Of a stretch of DNA of 64,000 nt, positions 20,956-31,403 are shown one piece after another. The stretch is from assembly GCA_030374805.1 (NCBI GenBank), contig JARGSG010000088.1, forward strand, positions 1 through 64,000. The letters are read 5' to 3'. Positions within the stretch are counted from its first letter, which is position 1, and every line of letters starts with the position of its first letter. A model generated the notes under the pieces. That model had not been told where the DNA came from. It ran no database searches and worked only from the letters and a program-made list of their open reading frames with translations. The position numbers were made by a program, and so were the translations under genes. Source of the DNA: Gracilaria gracilis. Its lineage: Eukaryota; Rhodophyta; Florideophyceae; Gracilariales; Gracilariaceae.

Positions 20956-23123
20956 CACGGCGAACACGAACATTCCCAATCTCTCAGGAACTGTTTGCCA
21001 ATTCAAATGCTGCCTCGGTAGACCTTCTGATCGCCTCCAGTCTAACGAGACTTTACCATGGGCCTTCCAAGAAAAGAAAGAAAGTAGACGAGGCTCCACA
21101 TGCAGTCTCCCGCCGAGCAGCGAAGTCAATCACTCACAGATCTGAGGATTGGGTGGCACTGGTAGCATAACGTCGACAGTCAACTCTGTTAGAAAGCAGC
21201 GAGCACACAAAAAACCCGCCCACCAGTCTTCCACGAGCTAAGCCATCAGCAGACTGGAACAATATCTTCACCGAGTTCCGCTCAACTCTAGCACCTCATA
21301 CACGCCCACGTGGTGAGTTCTCTCACCTCACCGCTGATCGCATCGACCTTCCCTCACAATCCCACAAGCGAGGAAAACGAATCGCATGGGAATCCCTGTT
21401 CGAGAACGGGAACGAAGCGATCTTTTCTTGGAGACAGAAGGAGCTCCTCCAGCTTCTTTCAGAGTCGGAAAACAATGCGAAACATCAAACTGCAAAAAAG
21501 GTGTTCGGATCTCACTCTCAATACGTTCAAGTCTTGTACAAGGCACATATCGCAGGAATGTTAAGATGGTCAGTTGTGGACGTAGAAGAACCAGCATATA
21601 GGAGTCTTGCGAATAGAATTACAATGTTCTCCTTCTCCGTCAGCAAAGATGCTGCACGGGACCGGCTAATAAGCTGGCCAAGAGTTCAGAACGAGGTCCT
21701 GCCTGAACCACCCTGCACAGAACTCCGGTGTCCCGACGCCTTTCAGAAACTGAGCCCAGGCGAAGGTAATCTCTCGTCTTTCTACCTTGACATCGAGAAC
21801 ATGTTTCACAACATTGAACTGCCTGAAAAAATGGCACGGATCTTTCCCCTCCAACCGGTCACATTCGAATCAATCCCTCCCGAATTGAAAGCCGCCCTCC
21901 AAGCCACTCGTGAGAAACCTTTCACACCAACCACTCGCCTCTGACCGCTGCAAAAACCACTTTCAATGGGTTATAAAGGGGCCGTGTTTGTTGCCCACTC
22001 CCTTGCAAGGTCTATTATAAACCGCACTTTCCGTTTGTTTCAGAAACACCCCTTCTGCCCAACCCCAACACCCCGCATCCTGTGTCTCACAAAAACAGCC
22101 GAAGCTTTGTACCAAAAGGAGCATGATGTCGTTTTGCTACACATCATCGACGATGTCAACTTCATTTTCAATGATTGGTCACCGAAACAAGTTACTACCT
22201 TTCAAAGACAACTCTACTCAAACCTCAAACTTCATGGCCTGCCGATTAAGATTAGTAAATCTTCGCCCATTGGATCCATCTCGTACAATGTGATTCCCTT
22301 CATCGGATGGCTGATAGACTTGAAAGAGCGGAAAGCCTACCCGGACCCCGTCAAAACCGCCCTCATCGCCCATAGAGTACTGAATGTCGCTGAAACGAAC
22401 ACACTGTCGCTGCAAGAAGCACAGTCACTGACTGGAAAGCTCACCTGGCCTACCCTCGGTTGGCGGCCCCTTTTGTCAGTGCTCCTAAATACGTACCGCT
22501 TCATACAGATCTTGAAAATGGGAAAAACTTCCAGAGCTCTTGGTCGCAACGCCATCGAAGAAATGCACACTGTGGCACGTCTACTTCCTCTTTCTTTGGT
22601 TGATTTTGACTTACCAGTATCCAGCCTGGTACTCTGCTTTGATGCCTCACCATCAGCTGGTGCCTTAGTCTTCTGCTATGTGAGCCGGGATACTCTGCAG
22701 CATTTCCTTGAGTCCTACTTCAGGAATTCAACCTAGGATCCGCCCGAAACCTTCCGGAAGTCTCAGGCGGCCCTACGCAAGCAATTCGTAGAAGAACGCA
22801 ACTGGCGCACAGCGTTCGTGCACAGGTGGAGACGGCCTCAGCACATGAATGTTCTCGAAGCAACAACAGCATATCTTGGACTTGAATGGGTGGCCTCCAA
22901 GGGCATACAAAGCACAAAGCTTCTAATTTTCTCCGACTCGAAAGTATCAATACAGGCTTTCCAGAAGGGGCGCTCCTCGAGCCCAGATCTCGCTCTTCCC
23001 TGCCGTCGATTTGCTGCCGTTTCCCTCGCACACAACCTTCAGCCAACATTTTTCCACATTCCGTCTCTTAGTAATCCTGCGGACCGGCCTTCAAAGCCAC
23101 GAGCAAGCTGTACCAGAGAATGA
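20950..23123 (+). pseudogene. DIRS reverse transcriptase-RNase H
   Basis: One continuous frame with stops TAA at 21,168, TGA at 21,942 and TAG at 22,734. The reverse transcriptase shows motif A (FYLDIENMFHNIELP), the Asp-Asp motif C in LLHIIDDVNFIFND (Ile in place of the usual aromatic or Leu before DD), and IGWLIDLKERKAYPD in the thumb region. RNase H follows: LVLCFDASPSAGALV (first Asp), MNVLEATTAYLGLEWV (Glu) and LLIFSDSKVSIQAFQ (second Asp). The end matches DIRS/Ngaro-type proteins, in which no aspartic protease or DDE integrase follows. Confidence 0.78.
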
Positions 23124-24370
23124 TGTCAAACAAGCGAAGGGTAAAGCAAATACCGAGAGCTTCTCAGCTTTACCTGGAGCTTTGCGCGAAAAAGTCTCGT
23201 GTGGCTTCGGACAGAAAAAAGCCCTTGAGTTCCTTGCAAAAGTGTAAATCTACCATACACAAGGTCCTAAAGATCACCCCTAGTGTCATGCTTCATGTAA
23301 GAAGTAGAAATGCTTCGCAGCGAAGAAATTCCGAGATCCCGAGAGATGTGCAGCCAATAAGTGCACAGAAGATAACAACTGATCAACCCAACCTCCAAAT
23401 AATGACACCACCGAAGGCTTTCTTTGCGAAACACCCCCTCGTCGCAAACAACCTGAAACAGGAGACGCAAAAACGTTACTGCACTGCTTTGGATAACTTT
23501 CAGCAGTATGTTGCCCATGCACCACTGGCTCTCAAGTGCCTCGATGAGAGACCACTTGAGTACATTGAGGAGCGTTTTCTTTTACCAGAACCTAAAGGTG
23601 CGAAACAAGAGATGAGTAATTTAATATGCATGATTCACATTTTGCTACCTAAAGTCCGGGAATAACTAGGTCTCTCTCAGCGGGCACTTCGAGGCTGGAC
23701 CAAGTCCGTTCCATCACAGTCTTCGACACCAATGACAAAGCAAATGACTTTTGCAATCGCGGGACTTCTCACTCAACAAAGAGATTTCCCTGCCGCAGTC
23801 GCTTTCGTTGTTTCATGGAGTGGGTATCTAAGGGCCTCAGAGGTATTCGCTTTAACATGGAATTTTACTGCTTTCCCTGGGGACCCAAGGACATCTTCGT
23901 TTTTTCGTGGAATAGCGGGAATTTGCATCAGGGATACAAAAACATGCGCGTTTTAGTTTGTCGTCTTGAACTGCAGAGAAACAATAACATGTATGCAATT
24001 CTTACGGAGGAGGGTACAAAAATCTGCTACTGAAAAAGTCTTTACAATGACTTATGGAACCTATCAACGGAAGATTAAGAAAATATGCACTTTTCTAGGC
24101 ATGAATAATGTTCGCATAACAACGCACTCCGCTAGAATAAGAGGAGCTTTTCATGATTATATAAATGATGTGTCTGCTGAGACAATTGCTATTACAGGAA
24201 GATGGAAATCCCTGGCTTCACTTCGCCATTATTTAACAAATGGAAGAGCTTGGTTAATGAGAATGCAGCTTTCTGCCGAAACTCGTGCGCAGTTGGGAAG
24301 CGTTTTGTATTGGTTTGAAGCGCTTTGTTTACATTCGTACAACGCAGAACACATATCAAGAAATGCTTGA
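23120..24370 (+). pseudogene. DIRS tyrosine recombinase
   Basis: One frame with in-frame TAA at 23,663 and TAG at 23,954. The N-terminal SAM-like segment is ETQKRYCTALDNFQQYVA. The catalytic part keeps all recognisable active-site positions: Arg in WSGYLRASEVFALTW, His-x-x-Arg in THSARIRGAFHDY, Trp in ITGRWKSLASL and the nucleophile Tyr in LRHYL. Such recombinases insert circular cDNA by strand exchange. Conservation of the catalytic residues despite two stops suggests recent loss. The start overlaps the end of the RNase H frame by four bases. Confidence 0.78.
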
Positions 24371-25629
24371 TGATTTGGGTTGGGTACATTGCTGTAACTC
24401 ACAGCAGGGACAATTTGGATACTCTCCAATAATTTTGAAATACTCTTTCTACGTTGTCAAAAATACCTGACAACTTCTGCAGCCCAACCCTCCAACGCAG
24501 TTCTCTCTCTCTCATTTATGAAACGCGTACGTGAATTACTCGTACGCGGGGGTATGCTAAGAACCCCAACAACCTATAACACTTATCTCTACACCGTAGC
24601 CACAAACCACAAATCAGTAGCCGTGCTACACTCACGGGGCTATAATATGGTACAAAGAAAGTATTAGGTACCTAAGGTGTTTTCGACCGCAGAAGCGTTT
24701 CGTTTGCGACGATAATCGCCTTCTTCTTCACTGAACCTCTCCATTCAACCTCTAGAGCTCGCCGCGTAAGGTGTACACCACGACAAGGCGCTTCGCATGT
24801 ACCGCTTTTGTCGCCAAAGAAACCATTGACGACCCAACGCAGTTGGAAGTTCTGGCCGACGCTGGTGCGGCAAAAGTAAAAAAAGTTGCGAAGTGCTTAT
24901 GTCTTGAAACTCAAATACGTATTACAATCAGCAGAATCTTTTCCCGCAGCTCCCAGGTGCTTCGCCAAGACTGACGATCTGTAATGCTACAGCATTTGTT
25001 GCGGGGTGCATCTGCAGTATTTGCGCCAACTACCGTGTATCTCTAGATACACGTACCTTTGCAAATTGGAAAGAGATTTCTCTTCAAGCACGTCATTTTC
25101 ACTCGCACTTGCAAGTGCTCTCTCTATCCAGATACAAACAGCCCAGTGGGCATTTGGAACGTGGCCACTACATAAGGTTATGTAGAAGTGCTGGTCAATC
25201 ACATACTATCGAAGGTACGTCTCTAGAGGGGAAAGCGCGTTGCGTTTCTCTGAAAATACAGCAAACGCCGTTTCTCAGAAACCAGCTACCGTTGCTACTT
25301 ATGGTAGGATCTGCTGCGAGAGGGAGAGAATTTAAATGAAACGGCTTGGACCTGTCTGTATAAGGCTGATGGAAACCAAGGTAAACAGTTTGTGGTTTGA
25401 AGCTGCGGCAGTTGCAGCTTTGCTCCGAAATGGAGGAAAGAATAAGAAGGCCGCAGCCCTAAAGGGGCTTGTTGCAGGGCAGATCTCACGCCGGACTGGG
25501 ATGGTTGATAAAAGATACATGACGATGGTCGTCACATAGTTGTACGAAGGTGGTGGGCCACCACTGGTGGCGAAGGAGAGCTCACAACAATAAAAGTGAA
25601 ACAAGAACCGCCACCCGCCCTTTCAAAAC
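24371..25629. other. Non-coding region between DIRS element and SPT3-like gene
   Basis: Only short ORFs without recognisable domains. It contains the palindromes TTAGGTACCTAA (around 24,665) and paired CGTACG (around 24,530). The first few hundred bases probably hold the DIRS right terminus and the last hundred or so the promoter of the SPT3-like gene. No TATA box or RNA gene is clear. Confidence 0.4.
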
Positions 25630-26946
25630 ATGGGCCAGCGTTTGGATTTGGCGCTTTTTCCGCCGCCTGCAACGATGATCCCCCGTGGCGAGCATTCGTT
25701 GCTCGGCAACGGCGCTCGCCCAGAAGCCACGGCGACTTCACACATCCGCAGTGTGCGTCAAACGCTTCATCAAAACAGGCGCGTTATGACCGGCACACCT
25801 CGAGTGCCTGTACCGGCGTCTCCCAATCCGCGCACCAAGCCAAAGCCGCGTGCGCGTCCCACCTCCGCTGCCACACCGCCCGCAACGCCTCGAAGACCAG
25901 AGAAGCGAAAGCCACCTTCCTCACCATCCACCTCCTCCGCCCGCCCTCGCAAGCGCGCCCGAGAGCCGCCGCGAAACCCCAAGCGCGGCGCACGTCCGCT
26001 CTCAGCGGCGCAGAGCCAGTCCACACTCACACTGCTCGGCGCGCCGTTTCTTCCAGATGTGAAGCTCGTCGCGCCCCATAGCAGAGTGTTTGCGCGCGAG
26101 TTCCAGTGTCTGTTGTTTTCGTTTGGTGATGTTCGCTTCTGCGCGAGGGACACGCTTGAATTGGTGGAGGATTGTGTGCGTGATGAGGTGCGTCGTCTTG
26201 CGCCAGGTGGTCTTGGTGCCATTTGTTCTCGCCTGGATACAAGGGCTGTGCTTAGGTTGAATAACTACTATAAGGTGTGTCAGATGAACAGGAGAGTACC
26301 TATCCCACATCATGGCGACCCCTTTGCTTCTCATAGGGATCCCTATCATGAAGGCCCCAACCCTGAAGCGCTTACGTATTGGTGCGAGAAATTTCTCCAG
26401 CACCTGCGCTTTAGTATGTCGCCAGTCGAGTTTACGTATCTACTGCAGTGCAAGTCCATCTCGTTCGCTAAGGATGAGAGCTTTTCCGCTGACCCCAAGA
26501 TGCGAGGTATGGGTCGAGCAACTCTCTTCAAGGAATGGTTAGCAACTCCTTGTGCAGACCAAGATATACCGGCCGTGGCGCACTTGACTTGGGAATTAAC
26601 GGGCCAGCTTGTTCAAACAGCGCTCTTGTGCCGCTACAACTGCGAACTTCAATCTCAATTGCCTAGTTCTAGTTCGTTCATGTGGAGCAAAGAGAGACAT
26701 TGTCTGGAAGCACTTAGTCATGGCGTCGGTACCGCTCTTACTATTCCTTGCTCCGAGCTCCATGCAGCCAAACTGATGACAGAGATTCGGCTTTACATCA
26801 ATCGTCCGTACACTCGCAGATTTCATATGCGATCTCGAGCGGATGGATTACTGCCACGCCATATCAATGCTGCACTGAGCCAATTGAAAGAGCAAGGTTG
26901 GGGCGGTAAGGCTAGTCTCCGTGTTGGGCTGTTTGATTTTGTTTGA
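25630..26946 (+). CDS. SPT3: SPT3-like subunit of the SAGA transcription co-activator
   Basis: 438 residues, intronless, ATG at 25,630. SPT3 is the SAGA subunit that contacts TATA-binding protein. A basic Pro/Arg/Ser-rich N-terminus (to about residue 130) precedes the histone-fold start EFQCLLFSFGDVRF...LELVEDCVRDEVRRL (157-190), the SPT3/TAF13 pattern. A shortened third-helix region follows (DTRAVLRLNNYYKV, 203-216). The second SPT3 block is clear: CKSISFAKDE, LFKEWLATP and VAHLTWELTGQLVQTALLCR (274-336), and the C-terminal helix LLPRHINAALSQLKEQG (407-423). The linker between the second and third histone-fold helices is unusually short. TBP itself is encoded 20 kb downstream. The assignment rests on motif order, not a search. 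Confidence 0.72.
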   Translation: MGQRLDLALFPPPATMIPRGEHSLLGNGARPEATATSHIRSVRQTLHQNRRVMTGTPRVPVPASPNPRTKPKPRARPTSAATPPATPRRPEKRKPPSSPSTSSARPRKRAREPPRNPKRGARPLSAAQSQSTLTLLGAPFLPDVKLVAPHSRVFAREFQCLLFSFGDVRFCARDTLELVEDCVRDEVRRLAPGGLGAICSRLDTRAVLRLNNYYKVCQMNRRVPIPHHGDPFASHRDPYHEGPNPEALTYWCEKFLQHLRFSMSPVEFTYLLQCKSISFAKDESFSADPKMRGMGRATLFKEWLATPCADQDIPAVAHLTWELTGQLVQTALLCRYNCELQSQLPSSSSFMWSKERHCLEALSHGVGTALTIPCSELHAAKLMTEIRLYINRPYTRRFHMRSRADGLLPRHINAALSQLKEQGWGGKASLRVGLFDFV

Positions 26947-27521
26947 ATGGCAACTAGCGGCGCGATGATGCGCCATCACTGATGCCTTTTAAAGGCCCAG
27001 TGTCACAAAGGTTCAGCCCATTCTACATTTGTAATCACGTACCCGAAATCTGTGCCGAGAACCACGCATAAGAGGATTTCGACGTATGCACACTTCATGG
27101 TTCGCAATGTCAAGCGTAAGCGGGTCGAAAAGTATGTAGTGCATACTCCCAGCTGATAACGCTTGATGAGTACCGGGTCTTTGAAGCAAATGATGGTATC
27201 AGGATTATTTCCCGTGAAGTAATAGTGGAAACTTGATAGAGATGAGCGGGGTGCTTCGCGAATATTGTGGTTCTACCAGCAACAAGTCATTGTTGTGTTT
27301 AAGAATTCAGTGTTCATGAACCGTACACTTCGTGACTGATCGGCATTCTGATATGGCACTCAGGACCAATGTCAGAATATTGATGCGTTCTTGAAGATCC
27401 GTAAGTTGTCCAAGATACAGGAAGGCTACCATAATGATACTGCTTTTTATCGGAAGCTTTCGAACAGACAACGACCCCCAAGAGCTTACTTGCGACTTCA
27501 AAACTGTTATCTGCAGCCTGC
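26947..27521. other. Intergenic, tail-to-tail
   Basis: 3' regions of the SPT3-like gene (+) and the SDR gene (-). No coding sequence is recognised. Confidence 0.5.
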
Positions 27522-28632
27522 CTAATAGGGAATAGGCTTTCCGTCGTATGCAAAGAACCCACCTGTATCCTCCATCTCCAACGAATCCACAACGTCCAGC
27601 AGCCAGTTTGCAGCATCGTCGACTGGAAACAACTTTTCTGGTTTCACATTCTTCTGAAACGGGGCCGAAAGGTCTGTCGCGACAGTACCCGGATGCAATG
27701 CAACACAAATCACGCCACGCCTTTGAAGTTCAATACTGATCGTTTTCATGGCCTGGTTCTGTCCGGCCTTCGACGCTCGATATGAAAGCCACCCTCCCAG
27801 TGAGTTGTCGGAGATGCTCCCTACGCGCGCCGAAAGCGTGGCTAGTACCGACGGAACGCGATCCTTTTTACGAGCCGTGGTCATCAAGGGTGCAAAATGC
27901 TTCGCCACAAGAACAGGACCCATCAAATTGATCGCCAGGTTCTTTTGTAGCCAATCTGCTTTCACACGGTACAATGATGTCTCGGGCATGTTTTCCCCTT
28001 CATGGAGAAGGCCGGCAGTGTGCATGAGTAAATCTACTCGAGAATCTTCAGTCCACTCCTTCAAATTTTGAACAGCATCTTGTATCTATTTCACAAGTTC
28101 GTTGCAATGTTAGATGCATGCGATTGATGTGATAGGTTACTAAAGAGCAGTGGTTACATTTTAAGCTTACCGACTTTTCGTCCTCGACATCTAGTCTGAT
28201 CACACTGAAACGATCTGGCATGAATTGCCAAAGTGCTGAAAGAGCACCAGCCTCATCAGGCTCTCGGCATGTCGCAACAATGCGACCTTTCCATCTGGTA
28301 ACTAGTTGCTGCGTTATTGCCAATCCGATTCCTCGGCTTGCCCCTACAACGACCGCTACTGCATTAGGGTCCGAATTTCTGATGCTTGCTTCCTTAGCAG
28401 CAGCCGGCGTCGTATGGGCACTTCTTGCGTGCATTGGCTTTGCTCCCATTGTACGCGATCTTTGCTTGGTGAGGATATAACTTATGGGTGAGATTTGCCT
28501 CGTTTGAGAAATGCCCAGTGAGCTCAGTTTACCGAATCCATTACTTCTTACCAGAGGCTGGCAGAACGAGAGCAGTGTTCTAGAATGAGAGATCAACCCC
28601 TCAGCTTGTTTCAAATTCGAAAGCAGCGCCAT
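27522..28632 (-). CDS. Short-chain dehydrogenase/reductase with N-terminal targeting-like extension (one intron)
   Basis: Two exons, 28,632-28,171 and 28,085-27,522, joined across an 85-bp GTAAGC...ATAG intron (28,086-28,170), give 341 residues. The Rossmann fold shows the cofactor loop VVVGASRGIGLA (about 95-105), an acidic DVEDEKS, MHTAG in place of NNAG, Ser in LATLSARVGS (about 239) and the catalytic YRASK (Tyr about 256, Lys about 260). HPGTVATDLSAPF follows the active site. It resembles the C-factor/carbonyl-reductase-like classical SDRs. About 80 residues rich in Ser, Arg and Gln precede the fold, consistent with an organelle transit peptide. The substrate is unknown. It is divergent from the OXA1-like gene, 434 bp apart, possibly sharing a promoter. 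Confidence 0.85.
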
Positions 28633-29066
28633 GAAGATGACCCCCTTGGTTTCGATGGAAGATAGCTTTCGTCACGTGCAGCTGGTGTCCCGATGCCGCA
28701 ACGATCAGGTTGTGTCTCTTGAGATGCGGTTCTTTGTGCGCCTTCAATTTCCTGAAGCACTCAAATTTGGGCGTTTGTACGTTGACAGTTACCGTTGTAC
28801 ATGAGCACTCGGAGATGATCAGTCTTGAGCGTGTTTTGGAGTTGTGAAATCTTGATCAAATTTCACAACAGAATCTGTTGAACAGATCTTCCATGGGGAA
28901 AGAAGGATAAGTTTAAAAGAAAGAGATGGAGGTTCGACTCAGCTGACTAGTTCGGTTCTAGTTGCGCCACCCTTCAGTCGGGAAACCTCTAAAGCAAACG
29001 ATCGTCAGCCTGCGGTGCCTTATATCAGAGAAAACGCCGAGGATCGTTTCCGTTCGTCTGTGCCGA
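28633..29066. promoter_or_regulatory. Shared divergent promoter region (inferred)
   Basis: 434 bp separate the starts of the SDR (-) and OXA1/COX18-like (+) genes. A bidirectional promoter is inferred from geometry alone. No TATA box is evident. Confidence 0.35.
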
Positions 29067-30251
29067 ATGGCCTTGAGAAATGGCTTGCTTTGGGGAAAAT
29101 CGATGTCTTCTCTCTTCTACTATAATAGGTTTGGCTATTGCGCCCACCGCACAGAGTTACGAGGACCCCCGCTGAGAGCTTTTATTCATTTGAGTTCTAA
29201 TCGCAATCTGTCGACGTCGGCATCGACGCCTACAACAGCATCGCCACCAATTCTGTCCAATGTAGACGAATTCTCCAGAGCTGCAGCAGACAATCTGCAA
29301 GCATTTCACGAAGCTATCCCGATCGACTGTCCGTGGTCCCTGACAATCCCCTTGCTTTCGTTAGTAATTCGAGGTGTATCCCTGCCACTGCTGTACCACA
29401 ATCAAGTTCATCGAGGTCGCGCAAGAATTGCAGCGAAAGAAGATCCTCGCATCCAGCACTTTGTGCGGAATTCTCCTGGAACCCTTGTACAGAAGTATTA
29501 TACTTATCGTCGTCTCCGCAAAATAGCAATGCGATCAGCTGGCACATCGTCATGGCAGCAGTTCAGATGGCATCTCACAGCCCATTTACCCCTCATCATT
29601 TCCGCCTCACTTGGAATGCGCGAGCTTTCGGTTCGAACTGACAACGGATGGAGTGGTACTTCTTTAGCATGGCTTACTGACTTGGGTGCCCCAGATCCAA
29701 TTAGCGCCTTGCCAATGGTTACGGCGGGATTGTGGCTGTGGAACTTGGAACCCGGAGCCGCTCCTTCTCAGAAACTTCATCCAGTGCAAAAGCTTCCAAT
29801 AACTGTTGGTAGGTTTATTCTACGTTCGTTCCAAGTGCTTTCTGTTGTGTCGCTGTCGGTCACGACACAACTACCTTCGGGTCTTGTGCTGTTTTGGGCA
29901 GGCAATGCGCTGTTGACGACTGGCCTGCGTCACGCTTTAGGGAATGACACGTTCAGAAGACGGATTGGTCTCTTAACAGAAGCTGATCTAAAGGAGATAT
30001 CCGTGCCACCCATAATGAAGGCCACGGGGCAAGCTTTTGAAGAAATGAGAAAGGAATTGGCAACAATCCAAACGGAATTATTGTCCCAATATAAAGGGCG
30101 TGCGATTGACGAAAGTCTCGTGAATGATGTGAATCGAATGTTGAGACGAGAACGAATGAGTGGACGGACGATTGCTGACTTGACTGCTGTTATCCGAATA
30201 GACGAACGAGATGGAAAAAAGTACTTGGCGGTAATTCCCAGCGGCACATAG
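29067..30251 (+). CDS. Mitochondrial OXA1/COX18-type membrane insertase
   Basis: Intronless. The first in-frame ATG is 29,067; the frame is open further up but without ATG. 394 residues. An Arg/Ser-rich N-terminus resembles a mitochondrial presequence. The YidC/Oxa1 fold is seen as hydrophobic segments PWSLTIPLLSLVIRGVSLPL, LPLIISASLGMREL, DPISALPMVTAGLWLWNL and FQVLSVVSLSVTTQLPSGLV followed by LFWAGNALLTTGLRHAL. The phrases LGMREL, TDLGAPDP and LPSGLVLFW are typical of COX18/OXA2. Such proteins insert or translocate parts of cytochrome oxidase in the inner membrane. A charged helical C-terminal tail of about 80 residues follows. OXA1 itself is the alternative. Another organelle-related gene, mitochondrial bS16, lies tail to tail 199 bp away. 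Confidence 0.8.
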   Translation: MALRNGLLWGKSMSSLFYYNRFGYCAHRTELRGPPLRAFIHLSSNRNLSTSASTPTTASPPILSNVDEFSRAAADNLQAFHEAIPIDCPWSLTIPLLSLVIRGVSLPLLYHNQVHRGRARIAAKEDPRIQHFVRNSPGTLVQKYYTYRRLRKIAMRSAGTSSWQQFRWHLTAHLPLIISASLGMRELSVRTDNGWSGTSLAWLTDLGAPDPISALPMVTAGLWLWNLEPGAAPSQKLHPVQKLPITVGRFILRSFQVLSVVSLSVTTQLPSGLVLFWAGNALLTTGLRHALGNDTFRRRIGLLTEADLKEISVPPIMKATGQAFEEMRKELATIQTELLSQYKGRAIDESLVNDVNRMLRRERMSGRTIADLTAVIRIDERDGKKYLAVIPSGT

Positions 30252-30450
30252 ACTCACTACATGGCAGTCATAATAGCCCGTTTTGTTATTTATGTGACGA
30301 AACTGCACGGTGAAAGGGTTCAAAACGCCATTCAGTTATTGTTATTGGAAGCTTCAATACTTTGACGGCGTATACAATACACTGAACAACCCTCGGTCAT
30401 TCTGTCCGCCTGAACTAGCGTAGGACTTTTGAAGTTCGCAGATGTACAGT

Positions 30451-30890
30451 TCATTTGACTAACGCTCGCAGACCAGTCAAACCCGCCCGGGTTGAGAAGG
30501 CTTTTTGGATATTAGTCGTGGTTTGGTTTGTCCGTTTTCCAGCGGTAACCCTCGGAGAAAAGGGTAAAACACCGGCGGTACCCAGTAATCTAGCAACTAT
30601 ATGATTCTCAAGTCAGAGATGGCCTTCACTTTTAAGGTCATTTGTATGCGTTACTTACCAGTATCTGTAGGTTGTGCCCCGACTGACACCCAGTACTTAA
30701 TTCTTTCAACGTTAAGACACACTCGCTTGATATTCTTTGCCGCCTCCAGTCGTGAGTGCGACATTGGATTGTACGTGCCTACCACTTCTATGAACCTTCC
30801 GTCGCGCTTAGCACGAGCGTCTGCCGCGACAATTCTGTAGAAAGGACGATGTCTTTGACCCCATCTTGCCAGACGTATGCGGACAACCAT
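30451..30890 (-). CDS. Ribosomal protein bS16 (organellar, probably mitochondrial), one 62-bp intron
   Basis: Exon 1 (30,890-30,659) starts at the ATG that gives [20 protein letters not shown], the universal bS16 start. It continues with [19 protein letters not shown] and ends within the codon after TDT. The intron 30,597-30,658 (GTAAGT...ATAG) removes 62 bp, and exon 2 (30,596-30,451) supplies [20 protein letters not shown] and a 30-residue basic tail. Together they give 125 residues in frame. Reading through the intron would stop after five bases and lose the conserved C-terminal helix, so splicing is required. An upstream GTG-initiated extension is unlikely. The protein binds 16S-type rRNA in the small subunit. 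Plastid bS16 is usually plastid-encoded in red algae, which favours mitochondria. Confidence 0.9.
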
Positions 30891-31403
30891 GACGGCTTGA
30901 AACGATGTGAGCGAGTGATCAAAAAGACGTAGGAACACTTATCAGATGGGCCTTAAAGGGTGCTTTAGTATGACGCGCACAAGATCTCGGGTGAGTCTTG
31001 TTCTCTCGCAGACACCGTTTCAGTTTGTCGACTTGAGCCCCACAGCAAAAGGATCTGGTAAACAAGCAACGATCGAAAAAGACTTGCATAGATCTTTGAT
31101 TACGAATGAATGAATGACGCACATGGGTCGGGAGTCCGGACTCGGGACTTGAAAAATGTAGAACCCTCAATACGTGTACACGCGCAAGCATAGGGGAAAA
31201 CCAAATCCACGAAAAGGAAGGCCCTTCGTATGATCTCAAGACAATTGTTCCGTCTACAACGGTACGAGACAACTCAAATCTCCGAGTGATATACATTCTT
31301 TCTTCCTCCTCACTCCCAATCCTCGTACAGGTTCCTATTTGCGAATTGGATGGAAAGGCTTGTGCAAATTTCCGATTCGAGAGTTATCTTTTGACGCCCA
31401 GCG
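30891..31403. promoter_or_regulatory. Divergent upstream region of bS16m and GPX-like genes
   Basis: 513 bp of non-coding DNA between two divergently transcribed genes. No motif stands out. Confidence 0.35.

Larger units (their letters stand above)
19767..24370 (+). mobile_element. DIRS-like tyrosine-recombinase retrotransposon, degenerate
   Basis: The order gag-like ORF, reverse transcriptase with RNase H, then tyrosine recombinase is diagnostic of DIRS-group elements, which integrate with a recombinase instead of a DDE integrase. The three parts occupy 19,767-20,955, about 20,950-23,123 and 23,120-24,370, each essentially in one frame. The coding parts carry five in-frame stops and one frameshift at a G19 run, so the copy is dead. 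Split direct or inverted terminal repeats, expected for the group, were not recognised in 19,350-19,766 or 24,371-25,300, so the outer limits are unknown. The left limit may abut the pogo end at 19,349. Confidence 0.8.

Noticed and set aside
22734-22736. DIRS RT and RNase H as two separate genes
   Set aside because: They are in the same frame separated only by a TAG, as in single-polyprotein relatives.
28086-28170. Read-through of the SDR first exon to a stop (194 codons)
   Set aside because: It lies across a clear GTAAGC...ATAG intron. Splicing restores the active-site half of the enzyme.
28925-28950. GGTTCGACTC, like a tRNA B box
   Set aside because: The flanking bases do not pair into a T stem and no acceptor or anticodon arm can be built.
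30891-30938. N-terminal extension of bS16 from a GTG codon
   Set aside because: The internal ATG gives the universal bS16 start, and the extension has no targeting character.
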